A DNA stretch of 7,927 nucleotides. Origin: Clostridiales bacterium (GTDB lineage: Bacteria > Bacillota > Clostridia > Christensenellales > Aristaeellaceae). Positions 1 to 6,333 of the stretch are shown piece after piece. Numbering within the stretch: position 1 is the first letter of the stretch; each line of letters begins with the position of its first letter. The stretch covers positions 1-7,927 of the forward strand of contig SFFC01000102.1 of the NCBI GenBank assembly GCA_004556985.1, in the 5' to 3' direction. The position numbers were made by a program, and so were the translations under genes. A model generated the notes under the pieces. It was not told where the DNA came from, did no database searches, and saw nothing but the letters and a program-made list of their open reading frames with translations.

Positions 1-42
1 AAACTGAAGAAAGGGAGAGGGCGAAACAGCTCCCCCTCTCCC
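1..42 (-). terminator. Rho-independent terminator after the second dctP
   Basis: A perfect 9-bp inverted repeat (arms 13-21, GGGAGAGGG, and 34-42, CCCTCTCCC) with a 12-nt loop begins 16 nt past the stop codon of the gene at 59-1069. In minus-strand RNA the hairpin is followed by a T-rich but interrupted tail (TTTCTTCAGTTT). The stem is strong and the U-tract imperfect, and the element reaches the window edge. Confidence 0.75.
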
Positions 43-58
43 CCCTGTTTCAAGACGA

Positions 59-1069
59 TCAGAAGTTCTCGCCGACAGCCTTGATCTGCTCGATGATGTC
101 CTCGTAGCCAGCACCGAACTCGTCATACAGCGGAGCCATCTTCTCTTCGTAGATCGCAAGCTGCTCGGGCGTCAGGTCGACGATGGTGCAGCCGGCGTCG
201 CGGATGATCTGCTCGGCGGACTGCTCCTTCAGAGCCCACTGCTCCTTCTCATAGGCCTCAGTATCCTTCGCGGTCTGCTTGATGATCTCCAGATCCTCCG
301 GAGAAACCATCATAGAGGCGAGCTCGCTCATGATGAGGATTTCCGGAACGCGGGTGTGATAGTCGAGCACGTAGACCGGAGCGGCCTCGTAGTCGCCCAT
401 GTTCTGGTAGGTCGGCCAGTTGTTCTCAGCGCCGTCGACGACGCCGGTCTGGATGGAGGAGTAAACCTCGTTGGCGCCGATGCCGGTCACGCCGGTGCCG
501 CCCAGCAGCTCGATCATGCGGACCATCATCGGGTTGTTCTGCATGCGGATCTTCAGGCCGGTCAGGTCAGCCTCGGCGAAGTTGCCCTTCTCATAGGCGG
601 CCTTGGTGATGTAGAAGGAACGGGCGCCGGAGTCGTAGTAGCACAGGCCGATCAGGCCGGAGCCGCTCTCCTGGATGGCGTTGAGCATCGTCTGGCCGAT
701 CTCGCCGTCAAGGACCGCCCACTCGTGCTCGGCGTTCTTGTACAGATACGGGAGCTGGATGGCGTTCAGCGCCGGAACGTAGGACGCAACCGGGGAAGCG
801 GAAACGCGGGTGAAGCCCAGCGTGCCGGCCTGGAGCATCTCGATGGCGGTGTTCTCGCTGTCAGCGAGGACGGAGCCGGAATACACTTCGATCTTCACGC
901 GGCCTTCGGTGCGCTCCTCGACGAGGCGAGCGAACTCCTGGTCAGCCAGAGTGGTCGGGTAGCCTTCGGCGTGGGTCTCGGCGAGCTGGAAGACGACCTC
1001 AGCGCTGGCCATCGAGGCGAGCGAGAGGACCAGCACGAGGGCCAGCGCCACAGCAAACAGCTTTTTCAT
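59..1069 (-). CDS. dctP: TRAP transporter substrate-binding protein (DctP family), separately promoted paralogue
   Basis: This 336-residue protein is the extracytoplasmic solute receptor of a tripartite ATP-independent (TRAP) importer: it binds an organic acid and delivers it to a DctQ/DctM membrane pair. Residues 1-23 form a signal peptide ending ASA, with no lipobox cysteine. The mature part has the DctP layout: an ETHAEGYPTT beginning, GLKIRMQNN at 172-179 whose Arg175 matches the carboxylate-binding arginine of the family, and GAENNWPTY at 213-221 near the binding site. The ATG at 1069 was chosen because it begins the signal peptide and has GGAGGG 8 nt upstream; the frame stays open to a TTG at 1267, but that is leader. 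It closely resembles the dctP at 1517-2536. It has its own promoter and terminator, so it appears monocistronic. C4-dicarboxylates or sugar acids are possible substrates; the sequence does not decide. Confidence 0.95.
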   Translation of the reverse strand: MKKLFAVALALVLVLSLASMASAEVVFQLAETHAEGYPTTLADQEFARLVEERTEGRVKIEVYSGSVLADSENTAIEMLQAGTLGFTRVSASPVASYVPALNAIQLPYLYKNAEHEWAVLDGEIGQTMLNAIQESGSGLIGLCYYDSGARSFYITKAAYEKGNFAEADLTGLKIRMQNNPMMVRMIELLGGTGVTGIGANEVYSSIQTGVVDGAENNWPTYQNMGDYEAAPVYVLDYHTRVPEILIMSELASMMVSPEDLEIIKQTAKDTEAYEKEQWALKEQSAEQIIRDAGCTIVDLTPEQLAIYEEKMAPLYDEFGAGYEDIIEQIKAVGENF

Positions 1070-1273
1070 GATGGGTTCCCTCCGAATAAAATATTTCTCT
1101 AACCGCATGCGCGAAACCGGCGTGCGGACAGATTCGACCCTTTGGTTTGCCCTTTCCTCCCTTTGTCGGGCGGTCCGGGCATGCAGCATCGGAAAAAGCA
1201 GAATCCTGTCGGCGATGCCGCCGGCAACATTCCCGTTTCTTTGCGTTTTGCAACTGTTTTCCTGCAAATCTTT
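1070..1273 (-). promoter_or_regulatory. Long structured 5' leader of the orphan dctP
   Basis: About 204 nt separate the predicted transcription start from the ATG at 1069. Minus-strand RNA from this stretch can form several hairpins: CGGCG/CGCCG with a 4-nt loop (1210-1223), and CCGCA/UGCGG with an inner CGC/GCG stem (1103-1127), which lies about 20 nt upstream of the GGAGGG ribosome binding site at 1078-1083. TTGC-N5-GCAA (1241-1253) lies just inside the transcript. No match to a known riboswitch could be recognised by eye; a fragment resembling the GGGCAAACC of c-di-GMP-I riboswitches lacks the rest of that motif. No separate gene was seen here. Confidence 0.45.
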
Positions 1274-1279
1274 AACGCA

Positions 1280-1309
1280 ATTATACTACATGTCTGACGA
1301 GATTGTCAA
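1280..1309 (-). promoter_or_regulatory. Consensus sigma-A promoter of the orphan dctP
   Basis: On the minus strand a perfect -35 box TTGACA (1304-1309) and a perfect -10 box TATAAT (1280-1285) are separated by 18 nt. Transcription would begin near 1273. The site lies between the terminator of the dctQMP operon and the second dctP, so the latter is expressed independently and probably strongly. Confidence 0.85.
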
Positions 1310-1317
1310 CCGATCCC

Positions 1318-1330
1318 CATCAAATTGATG
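1318..1330. promoter_or_regulatory. Candidate operator dyad upstream of the orphan dctP promoter
   Basis: CATCAA-A-TTGATG is a perfect 6-bp dyad with a 1-nt centre. It lies 8 nt upstream of the -35 box, a position suited to an activator or repressor. No regulator gene is present in the window to pair with it. A dyad this short could occur by chance. Confidence 0.35.
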
Positions 1331-1404
1331 CATCTTGACGATATCCCATCAGAATTATCCATTTGACATAAATTCTACTTGATACCAGTCCCTGTTTTCC
1401 TTCG

Positions 1405-1437
1405 GAAAAAAGAAAAACTCCCCCCTTCCGGGAGGAG
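1405..1437 (-). terminator. Rho-independent terminator of the dctQMP operon
   Basis: In minus-strand RNA, an 8-bp stem (1418-1425 with 1430-1437, including one G-U pair) closes a GGAA tetraloop. It is followed directly by a U-tract (TTTTTCTTTTTTC, 1405-1417). It begins about 80 nt after the dctP stop codon and separates this operon from the promoter of the second dctP. Confidence 0.9.
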
Positions 1438-1516
1438 CGTCAGGGTTGCCTTTCGCCCTCTTCGGGCCCTTTTCAAGCCTGCTTTTTTCGTCGATCAATC
1501 CATTTCCGGCCACTCG

Positions 1517-2536
1517 TCAGAAATTTTCGCCGACCGCCGTGATCGCGTCGATCACGTCCTGGTATTCGCTTCCATACTTTTCATACAGGCTGATGCCGCC
1601 CAGCGCGTCGCTCGGCGTGGTCATCGCAGCCTGGAACTCGGCATAGGCCTCCGGCGTCAGCTCGGTGATCGTACAGCCCGCAGCGCGGACGATCTCCTCG
1701 GAGGCAGCCTCCTTCTCGGCCCACTTTTCCTTCTCAAACTCCTGCGTCTCCCTGGCGACGGCCTTGATGATCTCCACGTCGGCGGGATCCAGCTCGCTCA
1801 GGACGGCAGCGGAGGCCAGCAGCACCTCCGGCACGCGGGTGTGCTCGTCGAGCACATAGTAGGTCGCAGCCTCGTAGTCGCCCATGTTCTGGTAGGTCGG
1901 CCAGTTGTTCTCCGCACCGTCGATCGTGCCCTGCCTGATCGCGGAATAGACCTCGTTCGGGCCGATGCCCGTCACGCCGGTGCCGCCCAGCACGTTCGTC
2001 ATGTCGACCATCATCGCGTTATTCTGCATGCGGATCTTGAGGCCCTTCATGTCCGCGACGCAGCTCACCTGCCTGACGGTGTAATAGGAGCGCGCGCCCG
2101 CGTCATACCAGCACAGGCCGACGAGGCCGGAGCCAGAGGCCTCGATGTCCGCGAGCATGTTCTGGCCGATCTCGCCGTCGAGCACCGCCCACATGTGGTC
2201 GGCGTTCTTGTACAGATACGGCATCTGAATCGCGTTCATCTTGGGCACATAGCTCGACACAGGCGAGGCCGAGACGCGCGAGAACGCGATGTCGCCCAGC
2301 TGCAGCGCCTCAATCGCGCCGGTCTCCTCGCCGTAGAGCGTGCCGCCGGAGTAGACCTCCACCTTGATGCGTCCCTCGGTGCGCTCCTCCACCAGGCGCG
2401 CGAACTCCCGATCCGCCAGCGTGGTCGGATAACCCTCCGCGTGCACCTCGCTGAGCTTGAGCGTCGTGGCAGCGCTCGCCGTGCCCAGTGCGAACACGAG
2501 CGCCAGGGCCAGGGCCAGAGTGATCCATTTCTTCAT
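1517..2536 (-). CDS. dctP: TRAP transporter substrate-binding protein (DctP family), last gene of the dctQMP operon
   Basis: This 339-residue extracytoplasmic receptor belongs to the TRAP importer encoded just upstream. Residues 1-22 form a signal peptide ending ASA with no lipobox cysteine. Family marks are GLKIRMQNN at 165-173 (Arg169, the predicted carboxylate ligand) and GAENNWPTY at 207-215. The ATG at 2536 begins the signal peptide and has GGAGGG 7 nt upstream; the open frame upstream of it is spacer. Compared with the paralogue at 59-1069, it has a shorter loop before GLKIRM and an insertion (about residues 307-316) near the C-terminus, while both end in AVGENF. Being last after dctQ and dctM makes it the cognate receptor. 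Substrate unknown; an organic acid is expected from the family. Confidence 0.95.
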   Translation of the reverse strand: MKKWITLALALALVFALGTASAATTLKLSEVHAEGYPTTLADREFARLVEERTEGRIKVEVYSGGTLYGEETGAIEALQLGDIAFSRVSASPVSSYVPKMNAIQMPYLYKNADHMWAVLDGEIGQNMLADIEASGSGLVGLCWYDAGARSYYTVRQVSCVADMKGLKIRMQNNAMMVDMTNVLGGTGVTGIGPNEVYSAIRQGTIDGAENNWPTYQNMGDYEAATYYVLDEHTRVPEVLLASAAVLSELDPADVEIIKAVARETQEFEKEKWAEKEAASEEIVRAAGCTITELTPEAYAEFQAAMTTPSDALGGISLYEKYGSEYQDVIDAITAVGENF

Positions 2537-2572
2537 AGCAATACCCTCCGTTTCTTGGTTATCAAAACCCTC

Positions 2573-2602
2573 CCGCGCTGCTTTGCCTCGGACGCAGCGC
2601 GG
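2573..2602 (-). promoter_or_regulatory. Intergenic hairpin between dctM and dctP
   Basis: A perfect 9-bp stem (CCGCGCTGC / GCAGCGCGG) with a 12-nt loop sits in the 141-nt spacer between dctM and dctP. In minus-strand RNA it is followed 5 nt later by TTTT, and flanking AAATCCC and GGGTTTT could extend the stem around a small internal loop. It could be a leaky terminator, or a barrier that stabilises the dctP end of the message. No good promoter was seen in the spacer. Confidence 0.55.
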
Positions 2603-2677
2603 CGGGATTTGCAGCATGTTGTCGGTGATGCACCCCGCCCCTGCCAGTCTGCTCATCGCACACAGCAAGAGGCGGCT

Positions 2678-3979
2678 TCAGCCGGTATACCCCATCAGCA
2701 TCCTCGGCAGCGCCAGAGAAATTCCCGAGATGTACGTCACCAGCAGCAGCACGGCGACCATCACGGCGTAGAGCGGGAGCATGTTCTTCGCCGTCCGCTC
2801 GATGGGCGTTCTGCCAATGGCGCAGCCGACGAACAGCGCGGAGCCGACCGGCGGCGTGCACAGGCCCACAGCGAGGTTGAAGATCATGATCACGCCGAAG
2901 TGCACGGAATCGACGCCCACGGACGTGATGACCGGCAGCAGGATCGGCGTCATGATCGTGATCAGCGGCGCCATGTCCATGAAGCAGCCCAGCACGAGCA
3001 GCAGCACGTTGATGATCAGCAGCAGAATGTATTTGTTGTCCGTGATGCTCAGCAGCCCGTTGGAGATCGCCGCCGGTATGCGCAGCTCCGTCATCATGTA
3101 TGCAAACGCCTTCGCAGTCGCCAGCAGCGTCATGACGATGGCCAGCGTCTTGAGGCTGTTTTGGATGACCCTGCCGATGTCGCGTACCTGCACGGAGCGG
3201 AAGACGACCAGCGCCAGCACCATCGTGTAGACGCAGGCAATGGCGGAGGCCTCGGTCGCCGTGAAGACGCCCGCACCCGTGCCGACCATGATGATCACCA
3301 GCGTCAGGATCGGCAGGATGCCCTCCTTGAGCACGCGCCGGCCCTGGCCCTTGGGAATGCCCGTTCCCTTGGGGAAGTTGTAGCGCTTGGACATCAGGAA
3401 GCACATCACGATCATGCCGCAGCCCAGCGCGATGCCCGGCAGCAGGCCCGCCATGAAGAGCGTGCCGATCGAGACGCCGCCCGCAGCGAGCGCATAGATG
3501 ACCATGTTGTGGCTGGGCGGGATGAGCACGCCCTGGCAGGCAGTGGTGACGGTCAGGCCGACGGCAAAGTCCTCGTCGTAGCCCTGATCCTTCATCATCG
3601 GGATGACGATCGTGCCCAGCGAGGAGACGTCCGCGACGGCCGAGCCGGAGATACCGCCGAAGAACATCGAGTCGAGCACGTTGACATAGGCCAGGCCGCC
3701 GCGGAAGCGGCCCACGGCGAGGTTGGCGAGGCTCACAATCTTCTCCGAGATGCCGCCCGCGCTCATGAATTCTCCCATGACGATGAAAAACGGGATGGAG
3801 AGGAGCGAAAAGTTGTTCGCGCCGTCCACCATCTGGCGAACGAGCACGGAGAAGTTCGTCCCCGTGATCAGCGCGCTGGCCAGCGTGGAGAGCAGCATCG
3901 CAAACGAGACCGGAATCTTCGCCGCCAGCATCAGGGCAAAGCCGCCGATGAGGACGATGCCCGCAAGCATTTCGGTCAT
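2678..3979 (-). CDS. dctM: TRAP transporter large permease subunit (DctM)
   Basis: This 433-residue polytopic inner-membrane protein is the transport-catalysing subunit, which couples solute uptake to an ion gradient. The length is normal for the family. Hydrophobic segments run throughout (for example 5-40, 220-262, 317-352, 400-422). Typical DctM stretches are visible: SLLSIPFFIVMGEFMSAGGI (58-77), GGISGSAVADVSSLGTI (108-124), IPPSHNMVIYALAAGG (153-168), and FMDMAPLITIMTPILLPV with LCTPPVGSALFVGCAIGR (333-390). The start at 3979 has AAGGAGGG 7 nt upstream, lying inside the last codons of dctQ. Only 3 nt separate the dctQ stop from this start, so the two are probably translationally coupled. 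The dctP receptor follows after 141 nt. Confidence 0.97.
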   Translation of the reverse strand: MTEMLAGIVLIGGFALMLAAKIPVSFAMLLSTLASALITGTNFSVLVRQMVDGANNFSLLSIPFFIVMGEFMSAGGISEKIVSLANLAVGRFRGGLAYVNVLDSMFFGGISGSAVADVSSLGTIVIPMMKDQGYDEDFAVGLTVTTACQGVLIPPSHNMVIYALAAGGVSIGTLFMAGLLPGIALGCGMIVMCFLMSKRYNFPKGTGIPKGQGRRVLKEGILPILTLVIIMVGTGAGVFTATEASAIACVYTMVLALVVFRSVQVRDIGRVIQNSLKTLAIVMTLLATAKAFAYMMTELRIPAAISNGLLSITDNKYILLLIINVLLLVLGCFMDMAPLITIMTPILLPVITSVGVDSVHFGVIMIFNLAVGLCTPPVGSALFVGCAIGRTPIERTAKNMLPLYAVMVAVLLLVTYISGISLALPRMLMGYTG

Positions 3980-3982
3980 GCG

Positions 3983-4597
3983 TCAGCCCTCCTTCTTCTG
4001 CGCGGCCTCAAAGGCCGCCTTGTCGGTATAGTCGATTTCCGCCTCCGAGTAGAGCAGATCTCCGCGCGGCAGCACACCCGTGAGGAAGAGGATCGAATCC
4101 ATCGTGATCACAAAGCCCGCAATCGGGATGGGCAAATACTGCCATGCTGTGCTGATGCCCGTGATCGGCAGCACGCCCGGCAGCGCGAAGAGCTTCATCG
4201 TGCGCCGTCCACCGGAGATCAGCATGAACAGACCGCACAGCAGCGTCGCGACATCCACCGCGATATCGAGCACCTGGCGCGCCCTGCCGCCCACCCTGAA
4301 TCGGTTGTACACCGCGTTGACCGAAACATGCATGTGGTCGCGTACGCCGATGGCACAGGCCATGAACGCGAAGACCGTCACCAGCAGGCGCGGCACCTCC
4401 TCCGCCCACGACAGGCCCGTATTGAAGCAATACCGCAGGATGACCGTCAGCGTCACAATCGCGATCATCGCCAGAATCGAGATCTGCGCGATCAGCAGCA
4501 TGATCCTGTGGACAATGTGGTTGAGCCGGAAGAGAAAGCCCCGGATTCCCGTCATCGCCGTTCCCCCTTTCCCCAAACCCCTTTCCTGTTGCACCAT
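3983..4597 (-). CDS. dctQ: TRAP transporter small permease subunit (DctQ)
   Basis: This small four-helix membrane subunit pairs with DctM and helps dock the loaded receptor. Counting from the inner ATG at 4555 (190 residues), hydrophobic segments lie at about 16-40, 56-71, 98-114 and 143-163. The family signature RYCFNTGLSWAEEVPRLL is at 41-58. Two starts are possible. The ATG at 4597 (204 residues) has AAAGGAGG 9 nt upstream (4607-4614) and was chosen for that. The ATG at 4555 gives a more typical N-terminus (MTGIRGFLFRLN) but has only a G-rich AAAGGGGG site. The GTG at 4696 has no usable ribosome binding site. It is first in the operon, and its 3' end carries the ribosome binding site of dctM. 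Confidence 0.93.
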   Translation of the reverse strand: MVQQERGLGKGGTAMTGIRGFLFRLNHIVHRIMLLIAQISILAMIAIVTLTVILRYCFNTGLSWAEEVPRLLVTVFAFMACAIGVRDHMHVSVNAVYNRFRVGGRARQVLDIAVDVATLLCGLFMLISGGRRTMKLFALPGVLPITGISTAWQYLPIPIAGFVITMDSILFLTGVLPRGDLLYSEAEIDYTDKAAFEAAQKKEG

Positions 4598-4795
4598 GTT
4601 TTTCTGCCTCCTTTGTGTGCGCGGCAATCTGCGCCCTTCTGTGCGCCCGCTCCCGCGTTTGTGTTCATTGTACAGAAACCATTCGTGCGGTTCCACACAA
4701 GTAAAGGGTTCTTGTCGGCCTCCTTCTCCTTTTTGACGGCCGGTTGATAAGCCGGCGTTTATAAAAAAGTATCAATAAATATATATTGTCGGCGC
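4598..4795 (-). promoter_or_regulatory. Upstream region of the dctQMP operon with a weak promoter candidate
   Basis: This gene-free stretch must carry the operon promoter, since terminators precede it. The best candidate is TACAAT (4667-4672) with a poor TGGAAC -35 (4690-4695) at 17-nt spacing. The imperfect dyad GTGCGGTTCCACAC (4685-4698) overlaps that -35. An AT-rich block (about 4760-4788) lies further upstream and could hold another promoter. A purine-rich AAGGAGAAGGAGG (about 4719-4731) looks like a ribosome binding site but no start codon follows at a suitable distance. Confidence 0.35.
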
Positions 4796-4824
4796 AAAAA
4801 AATAGACCGCGGAATTTCCCGCGG
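4796..4824 (-). terminator. Second of two tandem terminators after the phosphofructokinase gene
   Basis: A CCGCGG-N6-CCGCGG hairpin (4807-4824) is followed in minus-strand RNA by TCTATTTTTTT (seven T at 4796-4802). The hairpin and long U-tract make this a convincing intrinsic terminator. It insulates the TRAP operon from pfp. Confidence 0.85.
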
Positions 4825-4856
4825 CCCCCGGCGCCTTTCCCCCTGCGCGCACAAGC

Positions 4857-4891
4857 AAAAGCGGGAGCCGCAGGCTCTTGTGCGGCTCCCG
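4857..4891 (-). terminator. First of two tandem terminators after the phosphofructokinase gene
   Basis: A perfect 11-bp stem (4862-4872 and 4881-4891) with an 8-nt loop begins 19 nt after the pfp stop codon. Only a short run of four T (4857-4860) follows in minus-strand RNA, so it may be weaker than the hairpin at 4807-4824, or may protect the 3' end. Confidence 0.7.
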
Positions 4892-4910
4892 TCTATTTCT
4901 GTATGGCAGA

Positions 4911-6134
4911 TTACTTGAGGTAGATGTGGCGCGGCAGACCGTCGATATACACCGGGGTCAGCTCCGCCTGGATCAGCGGACGCGCATAGGTCAGGAATTC
5001 CTTCTTCATGCCGGTCTTGTAGTCGTTGATCCACTCCATCGGCACCTTCTTCTCGAAGTTGGCGACCTCGTGAATGTCGCGCAGCTCGGTCGTGCTCTGA
5101 TAGGGATCGTTGGAGATGCGGCGGATGCCGACCATTACGCCGGTTTGGCCCTCAAACGCAGCCTTCGCCGCAGCGCCGCCGACCTGATAGGCCTCGGTGA
5201 CGTCGGTACGGCTGGAGACGTGCGCGGCGCAGCGCTGGAGCGTGGAGAGCTCGATGGAGCGGGTCTTCGTGTCCAGATGGCGCGCGACAAAGTTGGAGAG
5301 GTAGCGCGCCGTGCCAGTCAGGCTCTTGTGGCCGAAGGCGTCGACGGAGTGCACGTCGTCCGCCAGCTCGCAGACGTAGCGGCCGTCGGCCAGGCGAACG
5401 CCCTCGGAAACCGCCACGACGATGGAGGAATTGCTCTTCTGCAGCGTCTCGACCTTGGTGATGAACTTCTCGGGATCAAACGGCACCTCGGGCAGGCAGA
5501 TGAGGTCGACGCCCTCGCAGTCCTCGCCCTGGGCCAGCGCCGCGGCCGCGGTCAGCCAGCCGGCGTTGCGGCCCATGACCTCGACGATCGTGACGTATTT
5601 GGTGCCGTAGACCGTCGCGTCGCGGATGAGCTCCTTCATGACGACGCCGATGTACTTGGCGGCGGAGCCGTAGCCCGGGGTATGGTCGGTGCCCATCAGG
5701 TCGTTGTCGATCGTCTTGGGCACGCCGACAAAGCGGATGTTGCTGCCGATCTGCTTGGCATAGTCGCTCAGCTTGCAGATCGTGTCCATGCTGTCGTTGC
5801 CGCCGATATAGAAGAAATATCCGATATCCATGCGGTTGAGGATCGCGAACAGGTTTTCGTAGACCTCGGGATGCTCGAGATAGCTGGGCAGCTTGTAGCG
5901 GCAGCTTCCCAGATAGGAGGACGGGCTGCGCTTGAGCAGCTCGATCTCAAGCGTGGAGCCCAGCGTCGCGCCCAGATCGACCACACGGCCCTTGAGCAGG
6001 CCCTCGATACCGTGCAGCATGCCGTAGACATGATCGGCGCCGCGCATCTGGCAGGCCTGCAGGACGCCCGCAAGGCTCGAGTTGATGACACAGGTCGGGC
6101 CGCCGGACTGACCGACGATAGCATTACGTCCCAT
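4911..6134 (-). CDS. pfp: Pyrophosphate-dependent 6-phosphofructokinase
   Basis: This 407-residue cytosolic glycolytic enzyme phosphorylates fructose-6-phosphate to fructose-1,6-bisphosphate, using pyrophosphate as predicted donor; PPi enzymes work reversibly. Motifs in order: GQSGGPT (8-14, phosphoryl donor loop), GGNDS (111-115), PKTIDNDL (139-146, catalytic aspartates), MGRNAGWL (187-194, substrate contact), SEG (243-245). Donor specificity is readable: ATP enzymes have Gly at the GGDGS and PGTIDND positions, and here these are Asp114 and Lys140, the PPi-type pair. The start at 6134 has GGAGGA 6 nt upstream and begins directly with the N-terminal strand. It stands alone between its own promoter and tandem terminators. 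No truncation was seen. An ATP enzyme is unlikely given both residues. Confidence 0.97.
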   Translation of the reverse strand: MGRNAIVGQSGGPTCVINSSLAGVLQACQMRGADHVYGMLHGIEGLLKGRVVDLGATLGSTLEIELLKRSPSSYLGSCRYKLPSYLEHPEVYENLFAILNRMDIGYFFYIGGNDSMDTICKLSDYAKQIGSNIRFVGVPKTIDNDLMGTDHTPGYGSAAKYIGVVMKELIRDATVYGTKYVTIVEVMGRNAGWLTAAAALAQGEDCEGVDLICLPEVPFDPEKFITKVETLQKSNSSIVVAVSEGVRLADGRYVCELADDVHSVDAFGHKSLTGTARYLSNFVARHLDTKTRSIELSTLQRCAAHVSSRTDVTEAYQVGGAAAKAAFEGQTGVMVGIRRISNDPYQSTTELRDIHEVANFEKKVPMEWINDYKTGMKKEFLTYARPLIQAELTPVYIDGLPRHIYLK

Positions 6135-6170
6135 AAAGATTCCTCCAATTTTCGGTGTTAGTTTATTTAC

Positions 6171-6198
6171 ATTATAGCATGATTCATCATGATTTCAA
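6171..6198 (-). promoter_or_regulatory. Sigma-A promoter of pfp
   Basis: On the minus strand TTGAAA (6193-6198) and a perfect TATAAT (6171-6176) are separated by 16 nt. Transcription would begin near 6164, giving a leader of about 30 nt with the ribosome binding site at 6141-6146. The spacer contains the perfect dyad CATGAT-TC-ATCATG (6178-6191), a repressor-like position. Confidence 0.85.
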
Positions 6199-6246
6199 CC
6201 ATTTTTTTCACGTCTTTCCCCATTTTTCATTCCGAAATACATCAAT

Positions 6247-6264
6247 TCATCAGACGTCAGATGA
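6247..6264. promoter_or_regulatory. Candidate operator dyad upstream of the pfp promoter
   Basis: TCATCAGACGTCAGATGA is an 18-bp palindrome with one mismatched pair (8 of 9 pairs). Its inner edge is about 48 nt upstream of the pfp -35 box. It lies in the 135-nt stretch between the adaptor terminator and the pfp promoter, which holds no other recognisable feature. It is likely a protein-binding site rather than a terminator because no U-tract follows on either strand. Confidence 0.4.
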
Positions 6265-6333
6265 GTTAAACCCGATTTACACGGCGCTTTCTGTTTCCCC
6301 TGCCGAGGACCGCTGCATCGTTTTTGCGCCCAT

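Noticed and set aside
1130..1170. Possible c-di-GMP-I riboswitch, from a GGGCAAACC match in the dctP leader
   Set aside because: The paired ACGCAAAGCC element and the expected helices are not found in the right order. The match is short and probably chance.
1070..1267. N-terminal extension of the second dctP to a TTG at 1267
   Set aside because: The start would be about 6 nt from the predicted transcription start with no ribosome binding site, and it would bury the signal peptide 66 residues inside the protein.
4719..4731. Ribosome binding site-like AAGGAGAAGGAGG upstream of dctQ, possibly for a leader peptide
   Set aside because: No ATG, GTG or TTG follows at a suitable distance; the nearest are 18-22 nt away and give either a very short peptide or the unlikely dctQ extension.
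1379..4747. Plus-strand open frame of about 1122 codons
   Set aside because: It is antisense to dctP, dctM and dctQ, starts at a TTG, and its translation is rich in His, Arg, Asp and Ala with no domain. It is the usual result of GC-biased third positions on the opposite strand.
4878..6161. Plus-strand open frame of about 427 codons across pfp
   Set aside because: It is a complete overlap with a well-recognised minus-strand enzyme gene, with biased composition and no recognisable motif.
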